This document shows positions 35,501 to 44,500 of a stretch of DNA of 64,000 nucleotides, piece after piece. The position numbers were made by a program, and so were the translations under genes. How positions within the stretch are numbered: the first letter of the stretch is position 1; each line of letters opens with the position of its first letter. This DNA is from Actinomadura chibensis NBRC 106107 (GTDB lineage Bacteria > Actinomycetota > Actinomycetes > Streptosporangiales > Streptosporangiaceae): positions 1 to 64,000 of the forward strand of contig NZ_BCQP01000012.1 in assembly GCF_001552135.1 (NCBI RefSeq). The letters run 5' to 3'. The notes under the pieces were generated by a model that saw only the letters and a list, made by a program, of their open reading frames with translations, was not told the origin of the DNA and did no database searches.

Positions 35501-36879
35501 GCACGATCAGGCCGCAGGACGCCGTCGAGCGGGCCCTGGCGCTGTCCCGCGCGGACGAGTGCGTCGTCATCGCCGACGAGGCGAGCACCGCGAACCTGCG
35601 GTGGGCCGGGAACACGCTCACCACCAACGGCGTCACCCGCTCCAACCGCCTCACCGTCATCGCGCTGAAGCACACCGGGGGCGGCGTCGCCGCGGGCGTG
35701 GTGTCCCGGTCGGCGGTCGGCGCCGACGGGATCGAGGACCTCGTGCGCGCCGCCGAGGCCGACGCCGCCGGCAACGAGCCCGCCGAGGACGCCGCGCCGC
35801 TCGTCACGGCCGACGCGTCCGCGAACTGGGACGACGAACCCGCCGAGACCGGCATCGGCGTCTTCGAGGGCGTCGCGCCCGCGCTCGGGGAGGCGTTCGC
35901 CGCGGCGAGCGCCGCCGACCGGCGGCTGTACGGGTTCGCCAACCACGAGCTGACCTCGACGTTCGTCGGCAGCTCCGGCGGGCTGCGACTGCGCCACGAC
36001 CAGCCGACCGGGCTGCTGGAGCTGAACGCCAAGGGCGCGGGCGGCTCGGCGTGGACGGGCGTCGGCACCGCCGACTTCGCCGACGTGGACGTCCCGGCCC
36101 TCGCCGCCGACCTGTCCCGCCGCCTGGGCTGGGGCGAGCGGCGCGTCGACCTGCCCGCCGGGCGGTACGAGACGGTCCTGCCCCCGTCCGCCGTCGCCGA
36201 CCTGATGATCTACCTGTACTGGTCGGCGGGCGCTCAGGACGCGCAGGACGGGCGCACCGTGTTCAGCGCACCCGGCGGCGGCACCCGCGTCGGCGCGAAG
36301 CTCGCGAGCCTGCCCGTCACGCTGTCCAGCGACCCGGCCGCGCCCGGCCTGGAGTGCGCCCCGTTCGTGATCGCGCACGCCTCCAGCCGCGAGTCGTCGG
36401 TGTTCGACAACGGCCTCGCGCTCGGCCGCACCGACTGGATCGCCGACGGCGCGCTCACCGCGCTCACCCAGACCCGGCACTCCGCCGAGCGCACCGGGCT
36501 GCCGCTCACCCCCGCCGTCGACAACCTGACGATGACCGGGCCGGGCGGCGGCGCGTCACTGGAGGACATGGTGGCCCGCACGGAGCGCGGGCTGCTGCTG
36601 ACGTGCCTCTGGTACATCCGCGAGGTCGACTCGCAGAGCCTGCTGCTCACCGGCCTCACCCGCGACGGCGTGTACCTCGTCGAGGGCGGCGAGGTCGTCG
36701 GGGCGGTGAACAACTTCCGGTTCAACGAGAGCCCGGTCGACCTGCTGTCCCGCCTCACCGAGGTCGGCTCGACGGGCCCGACGCTGCCGCGCGAGTGGTC
36801 GGACTACTTCACCCGCGCCGCGATGCCCGCCCTGCGCGTCCCCGACTTCAACATGTCGACGGTGTCGCAGGCGTCCTGA
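35497..36879 (+). CDS. tldE: TldE/PmbA-type partner of TldD
   Basis: 460 residues of the TldD/PmbA fold without an HExxxH motif, as expected for the non-catalytic half. Recognisable parts are NLRWAGNTLTTNGVTRSN, TGLLELNAKGAGGSAWTG and the C-terminal VEGGEVVGAVNNFRFNESP. It starts at GTG 35497 inside the tldD stop (GTGA), ensuring equimolar production. Confidence 0.9.
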   Translation: MSTIRPQDAVERALALSRADECVVIADEASTANLRWAGNTLTTNGVTRSNRLTVIALKHTGGGVAAGVVSRSAVGADGIEDLVRAAEADAAGNEPAEDAAPLVTADASANWDDEPAETGIGVFEGVAPALGEAFAAASAADRRLYGFANHELTSTFVGSSGGLRLRHDQPTGLLELNAKGAGGSAWTGVGTADFADVDVPALAADLSRRLGWGERRVDLPAGRYETVLPPSAVADLMIYLYWSAGAQDAQDGRTVFSAPGGGTRVGAKLASLPVTLSSDPAAPGLECAPFVIAHASSRESSVFDNGLALGRTDWIADGALTALTQTRHSAERTGLPLTPAVDNLTMTGPGGGASLEDMVARTERGLLLTCLWYIREVDSQSLLLTGLTRDGVYLVEGGEVVGAVNNFRFNESPVDLLSRLTEVGSTGPTLPREWSDYFTRAAMPALRVPDFNMSTVSQAS

Positions 36880-36932
36880 CGCCGCTCGCGCGGCCCGTCC
36901 CGGCCCGGCGGGGCGCCGGGGCGGGCCGCGGG

Positions 36933-36953
36933 GCGCCGAGGCGTCCTCGGCGC
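36933..36953. terminator. Hairpin between tldE and dodecin
   Basis: gcgccgagg-cgt-cctcggcgc is a perfect 9-bp stem with a 3-nt loop, placed between convergent genes and embedded in longer GC-rich complementary arms. Confidence 0.6.
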
Positions 36954-36997
36954 GCTCAGCGCCCCGCGCGGGCCGTCAGGCGGCGGGGCGGCCGGGC

Positions 36998-37030
36998 GGT
37001 CAGGTACCGGTCAGGTGCCGGTCAGGTGTC
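36998..37030 (-). repeat. Three 11-bp tandem units spanning the dodecin stop codon
   Basis: ggtcaggtacc, ggtcaggtgcc and ggtcaggtgtc begin at 36998, 37009 and 37020. The last unit contains the TGA of the dodecin gene (37022-37024, minus strand); the other two repeat it downstream. Confidence 0.8.
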
Positions 37031-37234
37031 CTCGAGGCGGAAGCCGACCTTGAGGGTGACCTGGAAGTGGGCGACCTCGCCGTCCTCGATGTGGCCGCGG
37101 ACCTCCTTCACCTCGAACCAGTCCAGGTGGCGGATGGTCTGCGCGGCCCGCCGGATCCCGTTGCGGATCGCGGTCTCGACCGACTCCGGCGAGGTCCCGA
37201 CGATCTCCGTCACCCGGTACGTGCGATCGGTCAT
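37022..37234 (-). CDS. Dodecin
   Basis: 70-residue flavin-binding protein that assembles into a hollow dodecamer and buffers FMN/riboflavin or CoA. The family pattern is clear: VTEIVGTSPESVETAI, the Trp-containing LDWFEVKEVRGHI that stacks on the flavin, and HFQVTLKVGFRLED at the end. The start is ATG 37234, with GGGAGGAATGCC upstream. It stands alone, divergent from the DUF3099 gene. Confidence 0.93.
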   Translation of the reverse strand: MTDRTYRVTEIVGTSPESVETAIRNGIRRAAQTIRHLDWFEVKEVRGHIEDGEVAHFQVTLKVGFRLEDT

Positions 37235-37290
37235 GGCATTCCTCCCATGTCTTGACCCGTACTCCTGTCGCCAGTCGGACGCCTTGGGCT

Positions 37291-37296
37291 TACCGT
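37291..37296 (+). promoter_or_regulatory. -10 element of a leaderless promoter for the DUF3099 gene
   Basis: TACCGT fits TANNNT and ends 6 nt before GTG 37303; no Shine-Dalgarno separates them. Confidence 0.4.
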
Positions 37297-37302
37297 GGAA
37301 AC

Positions 37303-37650
37303 GTGAGGGTCAATCACCACCACCACCGCGCGCCGGCGGTCTACACGGTCACCGACGCCCCCCGCCCCATGTCGGAGGACATCGGCCACCGCCAGCGCCG
37401 CTACCTGATGTCGATGGCGGTGCGGACCGGGTGCTTCGTCGGCGCGATCCTCGCCGCCGTGGCGGGCGCGCCGGTCTGGCTGGTGATCCTCCTCGTGGTC
37501 GGCGCGCTGTTCCTGCCCTACGTCGCGGTGATCGTCGCGAACGGCGGCCGCGAGCCGACCGCCTCGGCGACCTTCGGCGACGCCGCCGGACGGGACGATG
37601 CGCGCGAACAGAAGCCGGTTTCCGGACAACGACCGGAAATCGGGTCGTGA
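37303..37650 (+). CDS. DUF3099 small membrane protein
   Basis: 115 residues. A His-rich N-terminus (VNHHHHRAPAVYTVTDA) and MSEDIGHRQRRYLMSMAVRT precede two TM helices (CFVGAILAAVAGAPVWLVI and ILLVVGALFLPYVAVIVAN), then a polar tail. The RxRYLxSMxxRTxCF and IVANG pattern is that of the DUF3099 family. A second, shorter DUF3099-like protein is encoded at 62638. The function is unknown. Confidence 0.82.
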   Translation: MRVNHHHHRAPAVYTVTDAPRPMSEDIGHRQRRYLMSMAVRTGCFVGAILAAVAGAPVWLVILLVVGALFLPYVAVIVANGGREPTASATFGDAAGRDDAREQKPVSGQRPEIGS

Positions 37651-37657
37651 CATTCTC

Positions 37658-37689
37658 TTGACTAACCGCGGGGGGTTTCGGTGTACGAT
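37658..37689 (+). promoter_or_regulatory. Promoter of the three-hairpin small RNA
   Basis: TTGACT (37658-37663) and TACGAT (37684-37689) are separated by 20 bases, slightly long. A start 7-8 nt after the -10 falls on the first base of hairpin 1 (37697). Confidence 0.55.
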
Positions 37690-37696
37690 TTGTACC

Positions 37697-37807
37697 GGCG
37701 CTCTGGTCCCCCGTCGGAGCGCCCGTGCCGGTGTTCCGGGCCCCCGTCGGAACACCGATGATGCGGCGCCGGGTGGATTGCCCCCGTATCCACCCGGCGC
37801 CGCTTTT
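37697..37807 (+). ncRNA. 6C-like small RNA: three hairpins with C-rich loops
   Basis: Three consecutive perfect stems occupy 111 nt. Hairpin 1 pairs 37697-37703 with 37717-37723; hairpin 2 pairs 37729-37738 with 37748-37757; hairpin 3 pairs 37763-37778 with 37788-37803 (16 bp) and is followed by TTTT, a true intrinsic terminator. All three loops contain the same CCCCCGT. The 6C RNA class of actinobacteria (Weinberg et al. 2007; B11 in mycobacteria) is defined by tandem stem-loops with runs of C in the loops and is thought to act on mRNAs by loop base pairing. Here each loop has five Cs, not six, and there are three stems, so the assignment is by analogy. The rest of the gap (37808-38160) has no gene I can support. 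Confidence 0.75.
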
Positions 37808-38160
37808 CATGTCCGGGGCCTTCTCCTGGGTCTTTCGCGAGACGCCGATGACCTCCGCGTGACCCGCCGCCCGCCGCACCCGGTCCCGACCGGCTCGTCC
37901 GCGACGTCCCGCACCGGCGCCCCGCCCCGGTAGGCACATCCGGGCGGGAAGGCAACCCCCGGCGGTGGCCTGGTCCGGCCAGAGGCCGAAACCCCGCCCG
38001 AGCGAACTTTTCGCCCCCCGCACTCGTGCGGCGCTCGCCGCCCGCCCGTCCCGGTGCCGTCCGGGAGGCCGGGAAGGCCGGCCGCCGATCCGAACCCGGG
38101 CCCCGGTGCGTACTGCTGGACGCGACACACCCCACCGTCCCCACGCCGGGGGAGGTCCCC

Positions 38161-39549
38161 GTGAAGCCAGGATTCCGCCTGGAAGACCGCTACCGCATGG
38201 AGCGCCGCCTCGGGCGGCGCGGCCCGGCGCAGGTGTGGGCCGCGCGCGACGAGCTGCTCGCCCGCGGCGTCGCAGTCACCCTCGTCTCCGTCCGGCGGTC
38301 GCGGCGCGACCTGCGGCGGAGGCTGCGCGACGCCGCCCGCGCCGCCGCGTCCGTCGAGCACCCGGGCATCGCCACCACCTACGACTACGGCGAGGCGGAG
38401 GGCGACGACCGCGACGCGCTCGTCTACACGGTGACCGAGCACCTGGGCGGCGAGTCCCTCGCCGCGCGCCTCGCACGGGGCCGTCCGCCCGCCTGGGAGG
38501 CCGTGAGCGTCTGCGCACAGGTCGCGGGCGCACTGACCGCCGTCCACGCCTGCGGGATCGCGCACGGCGATCTGAGGGCCGCGCAGGTGTTCCTCACCGC
38601 GGACGGGGTGAAGCTCCTCGGGCTCGGCCTCTCCGGCGCCGTCGCGGGCGCCGACGACGCCGACGAGGCCGAGCCCGAGCCCGAGCCGGAGATCGACGCC
38701 GACGGGCCGCCGACGGAGCCGATCGCGCCCGGCCAGGCGGCGGACGTCCGCGCGCTCGGCCTGCTGCTCGCCGAGTGCCTGACCGGCGACCCGGAGGCCG
38801 CGCCCGGCCCGGCCGCGGCGGCCGGGGCCCCCGCCGACCTGGTGGAGCTGGTCGAACTGGCCGAGCGCTGCCGCGCCGCCGAGGCGGACGAGCGTCCGCC
38901 GGCCGCCGAGGCGGCCCGCGTCCTCGCCCTGGCCGCCGCCCGCCTGGCGCCCCCGACGCAGGTCGCGGCTCACTCCCCCGCCGCGCGCGGGTCCCGGTGG
39001 CGCGGGCTCGGCCGGACGCGCCGCGCGCTGCTCCTCGGCGGCGGCGCGGCGGCGGCGCTGGCGCTGGTCCTCGCGCCGCTCGCGGTGATCCTCCCGTCGC
39101 TGCCCGACGCGCCGCGCGGGGTGTCGCTGACGCCGCCGAGCGGCACCGCCGCCGTCCCCTCGTCGGTCCCGCCCTCCGGATCGCCGGACGGGTCGCCGTC
39201 CGCCGCGCCGTCCGAGACCGCGACCCGGTCCCCGGCGCCGCCCGCGCCGCCGTCGCCGATGGCCGTCCCGGCGGGGACGCGGGCGGCGGCGGTGGACGCG
39301 CTCGCCCGGCTGCGGCGCGCGATCGACGTGGGCATCGCCGCGGGCGAGGTCGGCGCGCGGTTCGGCGGGGAGTTCGCCACCCTGGTCACGACGCTGCTGA
39401 ACGAGGTGGACGGCGGCGAGCCGGTGGACCTCGGCCGCCGCGTCGCGCGGCTGCGCGCGGCCCTCGCCGGACGCGCCCCCGGCGACGTGGCGCCGGACCG
39501 CGCCGCGCGCCTCACCCGGCTGCTCGCCGAGGTCCCCGCGGGCCCCTGA
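38161..39549 (+). CDS. Membrane pseudokinase (degenerate Ser/Thr kinase domain)
   Basis: 462 residues. The kinase-like domain (about 5-260) keeps the fold (FRLEDRYRMERRLGRRGPAQVW, EHPGIATTYDYGE) but has lost the active site: the VAIK Lys is absent (VAVTLVSVRR), HRDLKxxN is HGDLRAAQV, and DFG is LGL. An acidic stretch (EPEPEPEID) replaces the activation loop. One TM helix lies at about 285-310 (LLLGGGAAAALALVLAPLAV), followed by a Pro/Ser-rich spacer and a helical external domain of about 85 residues. MviN/Fha-type pseudokinases that recruit partners are known in mycobacteria; the partner here is unknown. The start is GTG 38161, with GGGGGAGG upstream. Confidence 0.82.
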   Translation: MKPGFRLEDRYRMERRLGRRGPAQVWAARDELLARGVAVTLVSVRRSRRDLRRRLRDAARAAASVEHPGIATTYDYGEAEGDDRDALVYTVTEHLGGESLAARLARGRPPAWEAVSVCAQVAGALTAVHACGIAHGDLRAAQVFLTADGVKLLGLGLSGAVAGADDADEAEPEPEPEIDADGPPTEPIAPGQAADVRALGLLLAECLTGDPEAAPGPAAAAGAPADLVELVELAERCRAAEADERPPAAEAARVLALAAARLAPPTQVAAHSPAARGSRWRGLGRTRRALLLGGGAAAALALVLAPLAVILPSLPDAPRGVSLTPPSGTAAVPSSVPPSGSPDGSPSAAPSETATRSPAPPAPPSPMAVPAGTRAAAVDALARLRRAIDVGIAAGEVGARFGGEFATLVTTLLNEVDGGEPVDLGRRVARLRAALAGRAPGDVAPDRAARLTRLLAEVPAGP

Positions 39550-39573
39550 GCGCCGCGCCCACCCGGCTCGTAT

Positions 39574-39603
39574 TTGATTCTAGAATTCTGTTCGGGCTAG
39601 GTT
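39574..39603 (+). promoter_or_regulatory. Promoter with embedded palindrome, acyl-CoA dehydrogenase gene
   Basis: TTGATT (39574-39579), an 18-bp spacer and TAGGTT (39598-39603) form a good promoter in a rare AT-rich patch. The perfect 10-bp palindrome ATTCTAGAAT (39577-39586) overlaps the -35, which is the usual position for a TetR-type repressor site. No regulator gene is adjacent. Confidence 0.55.
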
Positions 39604-39639
39604 GGCGTCCTGTCGGTCAGGCACTGAAAGGGGCACCGC

Positions 39640-40791
39640 GTGCGCCGCACCCTGTTCAACGAGGACCACGAGGCGTTCCGGGCGATGATCAGGTCGTTCG
39701 TCGAGGCCGAGGTCGTGCCCGTGTACGGCGAGTGGGAGGACGCCGGGCATCCGCCCCGCGACTTCTACCGCAAGCTCGGGGAGCTCGGCGTCCTCGGCGT
39801 CCAGGTGCCCGAGGAGTACGGCGGCGGGGGCGAGACCAGCTTCAAGTACCAGGCGGTCGTGTCCGAGGAGTGCGCCCGCGCCGGGGTGAGCTTCGGCGGC
39901 TACGGGGTGCACGTCAACCTCGTCCTGCCGTACCTGCTCAAGTACGGCTCGGAGGAGCAGAAGAAGCGGTGGCTGCCGCCGTTCGCCTCCGGCGACATGA
40001 TGACGGCGATCGCGATGACCGAGCCCGGCACCGGGTCCGACCTCGCCGGGATGAAGACGACCGCGCGGCGCGACGGCGACCACTACGTCCTGAACGGGGC
40101 GAAGACGTTCATCACCGGGGGCGTCCTCGCCGACCGGGTGCTCGTCGTCGCGCGCACCTCGCCCGCCGGGCCGGAGAACCGCCGGGCCGGGCTGTCGATC
40201 CTCGCGGTCGACACCAAGAGCGAGGGCTACGCCGTCGGACGCAAGCTGGAGAAGATCGGGCTCCGCAGCTCCGACACCGCCGAGCTGTCGTTCACCGACG
40301 TCCGCGTCCCCGTCGAGGACCTCCTCGGCGAGGAGGGGCGCGGCTTCGAGTACCTCACCCACAACCTGGCCGAGGAGCGGCTCGGCATCGCGACGAGCTC
40401 GTACGCGTCCGCGGCGGCGGCCGTGGAGTTCGCCCGCCGGTACGTCCAGGAGCGGACGGTCTTCGGCAAGACCGTGTCGTCGTTCCAGAACACCAAGTTC
40501 GTCCTCGCCGAATGCGCGACGGAGGTGGAGGCGGCCCGCTCGCTGGTGGACCGCTGCATCGAGGCCCTGGACGCCGGTGAGCTCACCCCCGCCGACGCCG
40601 CCGTCTGCAAGCTGTTCTGCACGGAGGTGCAGGGGCGGGTCGTCGACAAGTGCCTCCAGCTGCACGGCGGCTACGGCTACATGCTGGAGTACCCGATCGC
40701 GCGCCTGTACGCCGACGCCCGCGTCACCCGCATCTACGGCGGGACCAGCGAGGTGCTCAAGACCATCATCGCCAAGGACCTCCAGGTCTGA
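39640..40791 (+). CDS. Acyl-CoA dehydrogenase
   Basis: 383-residue flavoenzyme of beta-oxidation or branched-chain acyl-CoA catabolism. It has the N-terminal helical domain, [18 protein letters not shown] (FAD/substrate loop), FITGG, and the C-terminal [18 protein letters not shown] with [15 protein letters not shown] [14 protein letters not shown]. The catalytic base, normally Glu in the YGGTSE or in the earlier GGxGxxxEyp segment, is present (MLEYP). The length is standard. The start is GTG 39640. It neighbours the B12-dependent mutase, which fits breakdown of branched or short-chain acyl-CoA. Confidence 0.92.
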   Translation: MRRTLFNEDHEAFRAMIRSFVEAEVVPVYGEWEDAGHPPRDFYRKLGELGVLGVQVPEEYGGGGETSFKYQAVVSEECARAGVSFGGYGVHVNLVLPYLLKYGSEEQKKRWLPPFASGDMMTAIAMTEPGTGSDLAGMKTTARRDGDHYVLNGAKTFITGGVLADRVLVVARTSPAGPENRRAGLSILAVDTKSEGYAVGRKLEKIGLRSSDTAELSFTDVRVPVEDLLGEEGRGFEYLTHNLAEERLGIATSSYASAAAAVEFARRYVQERTVFGKTVSSFQNTKFVLAECATEVEAARSLVDRCIEALDAGELTPADAAVCKLFCTEVQGRVVDKCLQLHGGYGYMLEYPIARLYADARVTRIYGGTSEVLKTIIAKDLQV

Positions 40792-40809
40792 CCGCCCCCG
40801 GCCGACGGG

Positions 40810-41595
40810 TCAGTAGCGGCGGGCGGCGGCGAGCTGCCGGGACAGGACGCCCGGCGCCTCCACCAGGGACGGGCCGTACCAGGTGAGATACCGGCCGTTG
40901 ACCAGCGCGACGTCGATCCCGGGGAACGACTCGGGCCCGTCGTCCGCGGTGAAGCGGTAGGGCTCGTCCGGCAGGACGACGAGGTCCGCGCCCGCCGCGT
41001 TCAGCTCGTCCAGCGGGATCTTCGGGTAGCGCTCGGCGTGCCCGGCGTACACGTTGGACACCCCGAGCCGGGACAGCACGTCGCCGGTGAACGTGTCGCG
41101 CCCGACCACCATCCACGGCCGCCGCCACACCGGGACGACCGCCGCGCGCCGCCCGCCCGGCGCCACGTCCGACCAGGCCCGGGACGCCTCGTCCAGCCAG
41201 CCGGGGACCGGCACCCGGCACGCCTCTTCGAGCACGCGGCGCAGCGACGCGAGGGCCTCGTCCACGGTGCGGATCTCGGTCATCCAGACCGGGACGCCCG
41301 CCGCGCGCAGCGCCGCCACGTCCGCCGGGCGGTTCTCCTCGGTGTTGCCGAGCACGACGTCCGGGCGCAGCTCCACGATGCGCGCCACGTCGGGGTTCTT
41401 CGTGCCCCTGACCCTCGGGACGTCCAGCCCGGCCGTGTGGGTGCACCAGTCGGTCGCGCCCGCCAGGAGGCCGGGCGCGGTGACCGCGACGGTCTCGGTC
41501 AGCGACGGCACGATCGACACGACCCGCCGCACCCGCTCCGGAACGGGGACCGGGACGCCCGTGTCGTCGGCACACCCCCGGTTCGCTCCGCTCAT
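40810..41595 (-). CDS. Cobalamin-binding protein, BtuF/helical-backbone metal receptor fold, no signal peptide
   Basis: 261 residues of the class III periplasmic-binding-protein fold: RVVSIVPSLTETVAVT, DWCTHTAGL, IVELRPDVVLGN, a long central helix, then DLVVLPDEPY and YLTWYGPSL. It starts MSGANRGCADDTG with no signal peptide or lipobox, so it should stay in the cytoplasm, unlike BtuF. Its ATG overlaps the stop of the IcmF mutase gene (ATGA), and B12 is the mutase cofactor. A role in B12 delivery or retention for the mutase is inferred. Confidence 0.8.
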   Translation of the reverse strand: MSGANRGCADDTGVPVPVPERVRRVVSIVPSLTETVAVTAPGLLAGATDWCTHTAGLDVPRVRGTKNPDVARIVELRPDVVLGNTEENRPADVAALRAAGVPVWMTEIRTVDEALASLRRVLEEACRVPVPGWLDEASRAWSDVAPGGRRAAVVPVWRRPWMVVGRDTFTGDVLSRLGVSNVYAGHAERYPKIPLDELNAAGADLVVLPDEPYRFTADDGPESFPGIDVALVNGRYLTWYGPSLVEAPGVLSRQLAAARRY

Positions 41596-44500
41596 ACGTT
41601 GCGGCGGTACTGGCCGCCCACCTCGAAGAACGCGTCGGTGATCTGCTGGAGGCTGCACACGCGGGCCGCGTCCATCAGGACGCCGAACACGTTCTCGCCC
41701 GAGCGGGCCGCGTCCTTCAGCCGGGCGAGCGCGTCCTCGGACGCCCCGGCGTGCGTCCGCTGGTAGGCGCGCACGCGGTCGAGCTGGGAGCGCTTCTCGT
41801 CCTCGGTGGCGCGGGCCAGCTCGATCGTGTCGGGCGTCCCGTCCCCGGCGCCGGGGGCGCGGAAGGTGTTGACGCCGACGATCGGCAGGGAGCCGTCGTG
41901 CTTGCGCTGCTCGTACAGCATCGACTCGTCCTGGATGCGGCCGCGCTGGTAGCCGGTCTCCATCGCGCCGAGCACGCCGCCGCGCTCGCTGATGCGGTCG
42001 AACTCGGCGAGGACGGCCTCCTCGACCAGGTCGGTCAAGTCGTCGATGATGAACGACCCCTGCAGCGGGTTCTCGTTCATCGCGAGGCCCCACTCGCGGT
42101 TGATGATGAGCTGGATGGCGAGGGCCCGCCGCACCGACTCCGCCGTCGGGGTCGTGACGGCCTCGTCGTAGGCGTTGGTGTGCAGGCTGTTGCAGTTGTC
42201 GTAGATGGCGATGAGGGCCTGGAGCGTCGTGCGGATGTCGTTGAAGTCCATCTCCTGCGCGTGCAGGGAGCGGCCGGACGTCTGCACGTGGTACTTGAGC
42301 TTCTGGCTGCGCTCGTTGGCGCCGTACCGGTCGCGCATGGCCACGGCCCAGATGCGGCGGGCGACGCGTCCGAGGACGCTGTACTCCGGATCCATCCCGT
42401 TGGAGAAGAAGAACGACAGGTTGGGCGCGAAGTCGTCGACGTCCATTCCGCGCGCCAGGTACGACTCGACGTAGGTGAACCCGTTCGCGAGGGTGAACGC
42501 GAGCTGGCTGATGGGGTTCGCCCCGGCCTCGGCGATGTGGTACCCGGAGATCGACACCGAGTAGAAGTTGCGGACCTTGTTGGCGATGAACCATTCCTGG
42601 ATGTCGCCCATCATCCGCAGCGAGAACTCGGTGGAGAAGATGCAGGTGTTCTGGCCCTGGTCCTCCTTGAGGATGTCGGCCTGGACGGTCCCGCGCACGG
42701 TCGACAGCACCCGCGCCCGGACGGCGGCGGCCTCCTCCTCGGACGGCTCCCGCCCGTGCTCCTCGTAGAAGGCGTCCAGCCCCTGGTCGATGGCGGTGTT
42801 GAGGAAGAACGCCAGGATCGTCGGCGCGGGGCCGTTGATCGTCATCGACACCGACGTCGTCGGCGAGGAGAGGTCGAACCCGTCGTAGAGGGCCTTCATG
42901 TCGTCCAGCGTGGCGATCGACACGCCGGACGTGCCGACCTTGCCGTACACGTCGGGACGCTCGTCCGGGTCGCGCCCGTACAGCGTCACCGAGTCGAACG
43001 CGGTGGACAGCCGGGTCGCGGGCTGCCCCTCCGACAGCAGCTTGAAGCGGCGGTTGGTGCGGAACGGGTCGCCCTCGCCCGCGAACATGCGCGCCGGGTC
43101 CTCGTTGTCGCGCTTGAAGGGGAACACCCCGGCGGTGAAGGGGAACCGCCCGGGCAGGTTCTCGTTGCGGAGGAACCGCAGCAGCTCGCCGTGGTCGGTG
43201 AAGCGCGGCAGGGCGACGCGCGGGATCCGGCTGCCCGACAGCGACTCGCGGGTCAGCCTGGTGTGCAGCTCCTTGTCGCGGATGCGCACGACCTGCTCGT
43301 CCCCCGAGTAGGCCTCGACGACGGCGGGCCACTCGTCGAGCAGGTCGGCGTTCGCGGGGGCGACGTCCCGGCGGGCCTTCTCCAGCAGCGCCTCGACCTC
43401 GGCGGCGTCGGCCAACTCGGCGCGCACCTCGTCCAGCCGCTGGACGCGCCGCACCGCCGCCATCTGCGCCTCGGTCTCGGCGTGGTAGCCGCGGACGGTC
43501 TCGGCGATCTCGGACAGGTACCGCACCCGGCCCGGCGGGATGACGGTCGCCGCGCTGGTCGACACCTTCGTGTCGACCCGGGGCAGGGCGCCGTCCGCCA
43601 GGCGGAGGCCGTGCTCGCTCAGGAGCCCGCCGAGGTGCTGGTAGAGCGCGGTCACGCCGTCGTCGTTGAACGTGGCGGCGCTGGTCCCGAACACGGGCAT
43701 GTCGTCGGGCCTCTTCCCGAACGCCTCCCGGTTGCGGACGAGCTGCCGCCCGACGTCGCGCAGCGCGTCGGCCGCGCCGCGCCGCTCGAACTTGTTGATC
43801 GCGACCACGTCGGCGAAGTCGAGCATGTCGATCTTCTCCAGCTGGGACGCGGCGCCGAACTCGGGCGTCATCACATACAGCGACACGTCCACCAGCGGGA
43901 CGATCGCCGCGTCCCCCTGCCCGATGCCGGGCGTCTCCAGGATGACGAGGTCGTACCCGGCGGCCTTGCAGGCGTTGACGATGTCCTCGATGTTCTCGGG
44001 CAGCTCGCGGGCGCCGCGGGTGGCGAGGGAGCGGAAGAAGACGCGGTCGCCGTCCAGGGAGTTCATCCGGATCCGGTCGCCGAGCAGCGCGCCGCCGCCG
44101 CGCCGCCGCGTCGGGTCGACGGCGATGACCGCGACGCGCAGCCCGTCCCGCTGGTCGACGCGCAGCCGCCGCACGAGCTCGTCGGTGAGGGACGACTTCC
44201 CGGAGCCGCCCGTCCCGGTGATGCCGAGCACGGGGACGCTCCGCCGCCCGGCCGCCTCGGCGAGCACCGCGCGGTCGGCGTCCGGGAGCTTCCCGGCCTG
44301 GAGGCAGGTGATCGCGCGGGCGAGCGCGCGCCGCTCCCCCGCGACGACCGCGTCCGCCGGGACGGGCTCGGCGGCGAGGTCGACGTCGCACTCCCGCACC
44401 AGCTCGTTGATCATGCCGGGCAGGCCGAGCCGCTGGCCGTCCTCGGGCGAGAAGATCCGCACCCCGGCGCCGGACAGCCGCGCGATCTCCTCGTGGACGA

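Noticed and set aside
34001..36879. TldD/TldE as part of a RiPP or toxin-antitoxin locus
   Set aside because: No small precursor peptide, cyclodehydratase, or toxin gene is found between 33.8 and 37.3 kb; the pair is a general actinobacterial operon.
37808..38160. A riboswitch or second RNA in the leader of the pseudokinase gene
   Set aside because: Complementary G/C runs occur (near 37943-38000), but no conserved core of any riboswitch I know and no promoter could be recognised.
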